From: Microvirga subterranea
Lineage (GTDB): Bacteria; Pseudomonadota; Alphaproteobacteria; Rhizobiales; Beijerinckiaceae
Direction: 5' to 3'
NCBI RefSeq assembly: GCF_003350535.1
Contig: NZ_QQBB01000006.1
Coordinates: 248,001-312,000, forward strand
Length of the DNA: 64,000 nucleotides
The notes beneath the pieces are model-generated. The model did not search any database. It was not told where the DNA came from and worked only from the letters and a program-made list of their open reading frames with translations. Positions 58,574 to 64,000 of this stretch are shown here, one piece after another. The translations under genes and the position numbers were made by a program. Each line of letters opens with the position of its first letter. Position 1 is the first letter of the stretch.

Positions 58574-61231
58574 GTGATTGCCTTGTCCTGGTTGAAGAGA
58601 GCTCTTGCCCGAAATCCGGTTGCGAACGTCCTGGTCCTGGCGGTGGTCTTCAACCTGCTCGGCGCAGCTCTCGTTCTCGACGAAAGGCAGAGCGCGCTGG
58701 AACACGCCAAGGCGTCGTCGAGCAATCTCGTCGCGGCGGTCGCGCGGGACATCTCCCGCAATATCGAGATCATTGACCTGACGATCCAGAAGATCATCGA
58801 CAGGATCGACCAGCCTGATTTTTCCGACCTGCCGCCCGACCTCCGGCGCCAGCTGATCTTCGACCAGGTCGCCACGGCGCGCTATTTCGCGGCGATCGGC
58901 GTGACCGACGCGAACAGCAGGGTCATCTATCAGTCCCGGATGGCCGATCCCAGCATCCTCAGGGTGGCGAATTTCGATTACGTGAAGGTCCATCGGGAGC
59001 GTCCCGACGTCGGGCTCTATGTCTCGGTTCCCATCAAGAGCCCTCACGGGTTCGGATGGGGCATCGTGTTCAGCCGGCGCATCTCCGGTGCAGACGGGAG
59101 CTTCGCCGGGATTGTGTACGTGGCGCTGAGCCTCGACTATTTCACAGACCTCTTTCGCAGGATGGATCTTGGGTCGGAAGGCTCCATGTCGCTCATGCGA
59201 ACGGACGGAAAGCTGCTCGTGCGCGAGCCCTTCAATGAGGAGCAGCTCGGCGCGAACGTGAGCTTGGCTGACTTGCGTCGCGGCCACGCGAATGTCCGGT
59301 CGGCGTCGTTCCTCTCCGGGCCGTCGCCGCTCGACGGCATTCCCCGGCTCTTCACCTTCACACAGGTGGGGGAGTTCCCGGTTGCGATCAGCGTCGGGCG
59401 AACCATCAAGGACGTCTATGCCGCGTGGTGGCGCAGGGCGGTCACGATCGGCGTCATTCTGATGGTCCTGACAGCCGCCATGATCGCGCTGGCAGTCAGC
59501 CTGCGGCGGGAATTCGGGCGCAGGCGGGCCGCGCACCAGGAGGCCCTGCACAACGAGGCGCTCTTCCGTGGCGCGATGAAGGGCGCTGGCATCGGAACGG
59601 CGCTGCTCAGCCTCGATGGGACCGTGTTCAAGGTCAATCCCGCCTTCTGCCGTCTGTTCGGGTATACGGAAGAGGACATGCTGTCGAGGACGGCGGCCGA
59701 TCTGACCCATCCGGACGACGAGGCGCCGGACGACGGTCCTCTCCTGCGAGGAGAAACCGATTTCGCCGAGAGCGAACGGCGCTATCTGCGCAAGGACGGC
59801 ACGGAGGTCTGGGTCCTCCGGTCCGTTTCGCTCGTGAGGGACGAGGCAGGCAAGCCTGCCTACCTGATCGTGCAGTTCCAGGACATCACCTCCCGACGGG
59901 AGGCGGAGGACCGGCTGCGGTACACCGCGACCCATGATGAGTTGACCGGTCTCCTCAACCGCTCGGCCTTCGAGCAGAGGCTCGACGAGGCTCTCGCGGA
60001 AAGCCGCGAGATCGGGATCCGGCACGCCCTGGCGTTTCTCGATCTCGACCGCCTGAAGATCATCAACGACTCAGCCGGCCATGTCGCCGGGGACTCGCTG
60101 TTGCGCAGCGTGGCGGGGGCGTTGCCGGGCTACCTGCGCGACGGCGACATCATCGGTCGTCTCGGAGGCGACGAGTTCGGCATCATTCTGTTGGGATGCT
60201 CGCTTGACGATGCGACGGCAATCCTCGAGAGGCTCAACGCGGCGGCGAGCGCGATCCAGTTCCGGTGGGAGGATCGCAGCTACACCGTCGGCGCCAGCAT
60301 CGGCGTGACCGAGATCACGCCGGCCTCCCGCTCCCCCAGCGCGTTGCTGGCCCAGGCCGACATCGCCTGCCTGACGGCCAAGATGGCGGGACGGAACCGG
60401 GTCAGCATCTATCGGCCGGAGCAGAGCGACGCGGTCGACCGCCACCGCGAGATCGCCGTTGCAGCGGGAATCGCGCAGGCCATTCACGAGGACAGGCTGC
60501 GCCTCTTCGCTCAGCGGATCGTCGCGTTCGCGGACCCCTCCCAGGAGCGCTACGAGATCCTGGTCCGGCTGGTCGACAAGGACGGGTCCCTGGTTCTCCC
60601 CTCCGTCTTCATTCCGGCGGCGGAGCGGTACGATCTTGTCGGAGAGATCGACCGCTGGGTCGTCTGGAAGGCCCTGACTGTCGTCGGGCAGGCGGACATG
60701 CCCGACCGGCGCATCCGCCTGCATCTCAACCTGTCCGCGGCGTCTCTCGGCGACCCCGCGTTCCTGACCTACGTTCTGGACGCCATCGAGGGCACCGGCG
60801 TTCCACCGGAAATCCTGGTCTTCGAGATCACGGAAACTGCTCTCGTCAGCAACATGACCCTGGCCACCCTGGCGGTCGGCAAGCTGCGGGACATCGGATG
60901 CCAGATCGCCCTCGACGATTTCGGTTCGGGCCTGAGCTCGTTCAACTACCTGCGGCAGTTTCCGGTCGACATGGTCAAGATCGACGGCAGTTTCGTCCGC
61001 AGCATGACGACGAGCAACGTGGATCACCACATCGTCAAGTCGATCCATCAGATCGTTCAGGAGCTCGGTGCCCAGACAGTGGCCGAGTTCGTCGAGGACC
61101 CGATGACCTTCGCCATGGTCCGCTCCATGGGCATCAGCTTCGCCCAGGGCTACGCGATCCACGAGCCGCAGCCGTTCGAGGCCGTGCTGTCGGGAGCCGG
61201 AGCCCGCATGGAGACCTCGCGATCGGGCTGA
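58574..61231 (+). CDS. membrane-bound GGDEF-EAL cyclic-di-GMP enzyme with Cache and PAS sensors
   Basis: An 885-residue protein starting at GTG 58574. TM1 (about 17-37) and TM2 (about 293-315) flank a dCache sensor; a PAS domain (about 330-440) follows. The GGDEF domain has the intact site RLGGDEFGIIL (about 529-539). The EAL domain (about 625-870) has YEILVRLVDKDG as its EAL motif, NLSAASLGD, FEITETALV, DDFGSGLSSFNYLR and KIDGSFVRS. Metal-binding residues appear conserved, so both cyclase and phosphodiesterase activity are possible. No RxxD inhibitory site is evident at the usual place. Controls motility or biofilm switching; the signal is unknown. Confidence 0.94.
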   Translation: MIALSWLKRALARNPVANVLVLAVVFNLLGAALVLDERQSALEHAKASSSNLVAAVARDISRNIEIIDLTIQKIIDRIDQPDFSDLPPDLRRQLIFDQVATARYFAAIGVTDANSRVIYQSRMADPSILRVANFDYVKVHRERPDVGLYVSVPIKSPHGFGWGIVFSRRISGADGSFAGIVYVALSLDYFTDLFRRMDLGSEGSMSLMRTDGKLLVREPFNEEQLGANVSLADLRRGHANVRSASFLSGPSPLDGIPRLFTFTQVGEFPVAISVGRTIKDVYAAWWRRAVTIGVILMVLTAAMIALAVSLRREFGRRRAAHQEALHNEALFRGAMKGAGIGTALLSLDGTVFKVNPAFCRLFGYTEEDMLSRTAADLTHPDDEAPDDGPLLRGETDFAESERRYLRKDGTEVWVLRSVSLVRDEAGKPAYLIVQFQDITSRREAEDRLRYTATHDELTGLLNRSAFEQRLDEALAESREIGIRHALAFLDLDRLKIINDSAGHVAGDSLLRSVAGALPGYLRDGDIIGRLGGDEFGIILLGCSLDDATAILERLNAAASAIQFRWEDRSYTVGASIGVTEITPASRSPSALLAQADIACLTAKMAGRNRVSIYRPEQSDAVDRHREIAVAAGIAQAIHEDRLRLFAQRIVAFADPSQERYEILVRLVDKDGSLVLPSVFIPAAERYDLVGEIDRWVVWKALTVVGQADMPDRRIRLHLNLSAASLGDPAFLTYVLDAIEGTGVPPEILVFEITETALVSNMTLATLAVGKLRDIGCQIALDDFGSGLSSFNYLRQFPVDMVKIDGSFVRSMTTSNVDHHIVKSIHQIVQELGAQTVAEFVEDPMTFAMVRSMGISFAQGYAIHEPQPFEAVLSGAGARMETSRSG

Positions 61232-61343
61232 TGCCCTCGTTGGGCGCCCCGTCGATCACCTTATCGCGAGAAGGCGCCGCTGAACGCGCCGGACGGACGT
61301 TTCCTCCCTTTGGCCGCAGAAATGGCAGAGGTGGAGGACAAGG

Positions 61344-61475
61344 TTGCGCGTGCATCGGGACTTGAAGGCTTTCAGGCATGCTTGGATCTATCTCGTCGGG
61401 CTGGTGATCGCCGTCGTGCTGATCCTCGCGTTCTTCACCTTGAACCCGGCAACCGAGAGCCCACCCTTGCCATGA
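61344..61475 (+). CDS. putative 43-residue single-helix membrane protein
   Basis: TTG 61344 is preceded by GGAGG at the ideal 6-base distance. The peptide has a basic head (RVHRDLKAFRHAW), one strong transmembrane helix (IYLVGLVIAVVLILAFFTL) and a short polar tail. The positive-inside rule puts the head in the cytoplasm. Too small for most gene callers; no family recognised. An in-frame GTG at 61350 is the alternative start. Confidence 0.5.
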   Translation: MRVHRDLKAFRHAWIYLVGLVIAVVLILAFFTLNPATESPPLP

Positions 61476-61615
61476 CCTGCCGGCACGCGATGGGGCGCCT
61501 GTCCTGACCGAACCGCGCGAAGGCACATCGAGACTGCTGCGCGCTCCCGAAGCGGCGCGGCCCATCCTGCGTTGGGCGGCAGCGTTCGGAGCGAGACCTT
61601 GAATGGTCGACCGGC

Positions 61616-62008
61616 TCACTCGTAGGGAACGCTCTCGGTCTGCGAGTTCGCCCAGTTGGTCGTGACGCCGCTTCCGGACGCGCGGACGCGGAAATACAGC
61701 TCGGCCGAACTCTCCCAGCCCGGTTCGGAATTCGCCACCTTGCTGCGCGGCACGATGGCATTCAGCCCGAAAGTGTTGGGGCCGATGTTGAGGAGTGCCG
61801 GGCCGAGCTGAAAGCTGTCGTCCTTGTACACGGTATCATCGCTGAACGTGTCGTCGTCCATGACCCGGAGCGACACGGTCATGAGCCCGTCCCCGAGCTT
61901 GCGCCTGTCCGCTTCCGTCAGAATGATCGTTGCGGCACCCGTCAGGTTCACGTCATCGGTGGGACGTCGGGGCGCGACATACATCCATACGCCAACCATC
62001 TTGGCCAT
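61616..62008 (-). CDS. hypothetical beta-rich protein
   Basis: A 130-residue protein, family not recognised. The sequence alternates short polar strands (ATIILTEADRRKLGDGLMTV; DSFQLGPALLNIGPNTFGL; SSAELYFRVRASG), suggesting a beta-sandwich. There is no signal peptide. The shape recalls small structural proteins, but no family evidence supports that. AGGAGA lies 6 bases before ATG 62008. Confidence 0.6.
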   Translation of the reverse strand: MAKMVGVWMYVAPRRPTDDVNLTGAATIILTEADRRKLGDGLMTVSLRVMDDDTFSDDTVYKDDSFQLGPALLNIGPNTFGLNAIVPRSKVANSEPGWESSAELYFRVRASGSGVTTNWANSQTESVPYE

Positions 62009-62427
62009 CTGAGTTCTCCTTCCACTTTCGGTGCGTTTCGACGCACCGGGCGACGGGCGTGAGCAGGGTCCCGGAAGGGTACGAACGGCGCGGGACGCTT
62101 AAACGAGCCTCATCACGTGCAACTTGGAACGGAAAGCCTGAATGCGTTGCGTCAGCGTTTCGCTTGCGATCAGTTTGCGCCTTCGCCTTTTTAAAGTCGA
62201 GATCACCTTTCCGCATGACACCCGTGGATCCCGCGAGCCTTCGGCCTATCCCCACCGGCGGGGACGAATACCCGGTTCACCGTATGGGCGCGCTCCGCAG
62301 GTCTCATCACGGTGAGCGTGCCCCTAAGGGGTATACTTACGTAATCGTACGCACTTCCTGCGTATTGAAGATAACTTATGTTAAATCCCGTCCAACAAGA
62401 CCAATAATGTCCAATGGAGAGGAAGAT
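62009..62427. other. 419-base gap holding the promoter of the next gene
   Basis: No supported gene. A perfect inverted repeat CCCCTAAGGGG (62321-62331) is followed by an A/T-rich stretch up to 62410, which is likely the promoter region of the gene at 62428. A GGAAC at about 62126 has CGTT only 14 bases away, so it does not fit EcfG spacing. Confidence 0.5.
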
Positions 62428-62691
62428 ATGCCGATGACGTCGGAACAAAAGCCGCGCGTGTATTCCGATCAGATCAATTTCGTCATGCGGGAAGTCCTGC
62501 AGACGCTCAGCAACATCGACTTCGCTCATCAGGTCGAGATCGAGAAGGTCGAGAACAGCCGGAGCGACGAGGCGCTCAAGGAATACATCAAGGACAAGCT
62601 GCGTCGGACGCATCAGCAGAGGCGCCAGCCCTATGTCGATCTTCTCAACGAACTGCGCTGGCAGCAGCACCAGCGGTCTTTCGCAGCCTGA
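62428..62691 (+). CDS. hypothetical small charged protein
   Basis: An 87-residue helical, charged protein (VMREVLQTLSNIDFAHQVEI; EYIKDKLRRTHQQRRQPYVD) without membrane or signal segments. GGAGAGG precedes the ATGs at 62428 and 62434. I do not recognise a family. A strong terminator follows, and the preceding gap is A/T-rich, so it is an independently expressed unit. Confidence 0.7.
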   Translation: MPMTSEQKPRVYSDQINFVMREVLQTLSNIDFAHQVEIEKVENSRSDEALKEYIKDKLRRTHQQRRQPYVDLLNELRWQQHQRSFAA

Positions 62692-62770
62692 GGCGGGCAC
62701 AACCGAGCCGCCCGGGCCGCTCCCGGTCCCTGGATCCGTCGATCTGCCCCCCTGGCGGGTCCAGTCCTTC

Positions 62771-62790
62771 AAGCGCCTCTCGAGGCGCTT
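62771..62790 (+). terminator. rho-independent terminator
   Basis: AAGCGCCTC (62771-62779) and GAGGCGCTT (62782-62790) form a nearly continuous stem, followed by TCTTTTTGTT. It lies about 80 bases after the small charged protein gene and is the clearest intrinsic terminator in the right part. Confidence 0.85.
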
Positions 62791-62837
62791 TCTTTTTGTT
62801 CATACCAGGATGCGGCCTTGGCCCTTGGTGGCGTTGC

Positions 62838-63137
62838 TCAGAGCAGCCCGCTGGAGGCTCCCGCCGTGGCGGACGTGCCGGTTGCCTCGTCGGGGGGCCG
62901 GTCCTCCTCGCACTCCGACTGCCTCAGCAGCATGCGCAGCCGCGCCAGATTGATCGGCAGGAGAATCAGATGGAGCATCAGTACCGGCATGAATTGGCCC
63001 ATGGCGCCGTACCCGATGAAACAGATGTTCGCCCCGATGGCCATGATGCGCATCGGCAGCATCGTTCGCTGGGCGAAGGTGACGAGGGTCAGGAGTGAGG
63101 CAGCATAACCCAGAGCATCGATCGAGCTGAGAAACAT
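62838..63137 (-). CDS. small three-helix membrane protein
   Basis: A 99-residue protein: IDALGYAASLLTLVTFAQRT, RIMAIGANICFIGYGAMGQF, and PVLMLHLILLPINLARLRML, then a polar tail. The pattern recalls the N-terminal membrane part of certain cyclic-nucleotide-binding-domain proteins and the YgjV group; here it stands alone with no nucleotide-binding domain. Function unknown. Confidence 0.75.
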   Translation of the reverse strand: MFLSSIDALGYAASLLTLVTFAQRTMLPMRIMAIGANICFIGYGAMGQFMPVLMLHLILLPINLARLRMLLRQSECEEDRPPDEATGTSATAGASSGLL

Positions 63138-63285
63138 GACAGCGTCCCACCATGATGCCGATGATTAGAGTGTCGTCGGGACCGTTCCGATGCCTTCCTT
63201 CCGCAACACGTTCGAACCGACGAAGACTGCTCTTGGAATGATCGAAGGAGCGGATAAGCGCGTCCTCCCCGATCTGGGGAGCTGA

Positions 63286-63999
63286 TCACCGCCTGAGGGG
63301 CGATGCCAGGTTCATGATTCGGGAGACGAGCTCGGCCTGCCGGTTGGTCTGGGTTTTGCGATAGACTGCATCCAGGTGAGTCTTCACGGTGGAGCGTGCG
63401 ACACCCAGGATCTCCGCCGTCTCGGCCAAGGTCCGCCCATGCAGGACCTGCCCCAGCACCTGGGTCTCGCCCGTGGTGAGGTGATACAGGGACACTGCGG
63501 CCGACAGCGGAGTCTCGAGGGCGGTCTCCGGCTCCCGCAGCAGAATGAGAACCGGACTTCCGATCTCTTCCCCGACCTGCTCCAGCGCCACCCAGGTCAC
63601 GTGCAGCGTTCGACCGGTTGCATCCGTCAGGTTCGCATCGAGGCCTTTCTGCCTCGCACGATCCGGTGCAGAGGCGAGCGACGCCATGAACCTTCTCCCC
63701 TCGGACGTCACCGGAATCAGCCGGTGATCGTGCTCACGAAACACTCGAGCGTGGGCCAGCTCGGCCTCGGCGGCCTGGTTGCAGAACAAGATCGTTCCGT
63801 TCGGCCCGATGATCAGCGCTGCGGACGCGAGTGCCTCGAGAGCGGCCCGAAGCGTCCCGGCCTCGACGCGCTCGAGCCCGAGAAGGCCCGAGATGTCGAC
63901 GGACCGCTTGATGTGGGGCGACAAAAGGCGAGCCAGCTCGATATCCTCGTCGCCGTAGGGACCTTTGGCCTCGTCCCCGATGACGCCCCACGTCGCGAC
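63286..63999 (-). CDS. LuxR-type transcriptional regulator, 5' end outside the window
   Basis: The frame stays open to the window edge; a TTG at 63924 is not the start, since ATWGVIGDEAKGPYGDEDIE in the upstream codons continues the protein. The visible 237 residues have a PAS-like domain (ALIIGPNGTILFCNQAAEAE; RRFMASLASAPD) and a C-terminal LuxR/FixJ helix-turn-helix (LTTGETQVLGQVLHGRTLAE; ARSTVKTHLDAVYRKTQTNR). The end TNRQAELV is identical to that of the regulator at 2770, so the two are paralogues. An amino-terminal GAF-like sensor is likely beyond the edge. Confidence 0.85.
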   Translation of the reverse strand, partial: VATWGVIGDEAKGPYGDEDIELARLLSPHIKRSVDISGLLGLERVEAGTLRAALEALASAALIIGPNGTILFCNQAAEAELAHARVFREHDHRLIPVTSEGRRFMASLASAPDRARQKGLDANLTDATGRTLHVTWVALEQVGEEIGSPVLILLREPETALETPLSAAVSLYHLTTGETQVLGQVLHGRTLAETAEILGVARSTVKTHLDAVYRKTQTNRQAELVSRIMNLASPLRR

Positions 64000-64000
64000 C

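Noticed and set aside
1-64000. tRNA, rRNA, insertion sequences, integrases and attachment sites.
   Set aside because: I read both strands for CCA-ending cloverleaf regions, transposase motifs and terminal repeats and found none I could support; a covariance-model search would be needed to exclude small RNAs.

Overview
The window is 64 kb of GC-rich chromosomal DNA, densely packed on both strands with short intergenic gaps. I see no rRNA, tRNA, CRISPR array, insertion sequence or phage gene. The gene families point to an alphaproteobacterium of the Hyphomicrobiales, most likely Methylobacteriaceae (Microvirga- or Methylobacterium-like): DUF6894, DUF3297, DUF2254 and DUF2382 proteins, an orphan BrnA, RTX proteins, and two promoters matching the alphaproteobacterial EcfG general-stress consensus. 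This placement is inferred from family content, not from a marker gene.

Left part (1-19 kb): a truncated alpha/beta hydrolase, a YhiN/HI0933-type flavoprotein, a LuxR-type regulator, a large secreted haem peroxidase with RTX repeats, and a convergent hybrid histidine kinase. Next come a FAD monooxygenase and an aldehyde dehydrogenase. Divergent from the dehydrogenase is a tight three-gene operon: a hydroxylysine-kinase-like phosphotransferase, a class III PLP enzyme, and an acetylpolyamine-amidohydrolase/histone-deacetylase-family enzyme. A secreted collagen-like protein and a catalase follow.

Middle part (19-36 kb): a chemotaxis receptor; a co-oriented NDH-2 and site-2-protease pair; the stress peptide Pmp3/YqaE under a consensus EcfG promoter; DUF502; patatin; SelO; an aldo-keto reductase; DUF2254 and DUF421 membrane proteins; DUF3297; a MarR regulator with a near-perfect, apparently leaderless promoter; a SnoaL-like protein; a small secreted repeat protein; and an unusual free-standing adenylation-carrier-thioesterase (A-T-TE) enzyme with a cysteine in the thioesterase nucleophile position.

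Right part (36-64 kb): a DUF2382/YsnF stress pair, a helix-hairpin-helix membrane protein, an SDR plus GH13 trehalose-synthase-like pair, an SDR plus cupin pair, a eukaryote-like protein arginine methyltransferase (PRMT) homologue, a PepSY membrane protein, an SGNH hydrolase, ExoD and ChrA. Then follow an ankyrin protein, a frameshifted HWE-family sensor kinase, an OmpR/HK two-component system divergent from a His-rich secreted peptide, DoxX, a second YsnF-like protein, an orphan BrnA overlapping an MliC-like lysozyme inhibitor, a GGDEF-EAL protein, and a second LuxR regulator cut by the window end.

The common thread is stress and envelope physiology: peroxidase, catalase, trehalose metabolism, Pmp3, YsnF/DUF2382 proteins and SelO, with sensors scattered between them. 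The loci I consider least ordinary are the kinase/phospho-lyase/deacetylase operon beside a collagen-like gene, the A-T-TE enzyme with hairpins in its leader, the bacterial PRMT-like gene, the MarR promoter, and the EcfG promoters.
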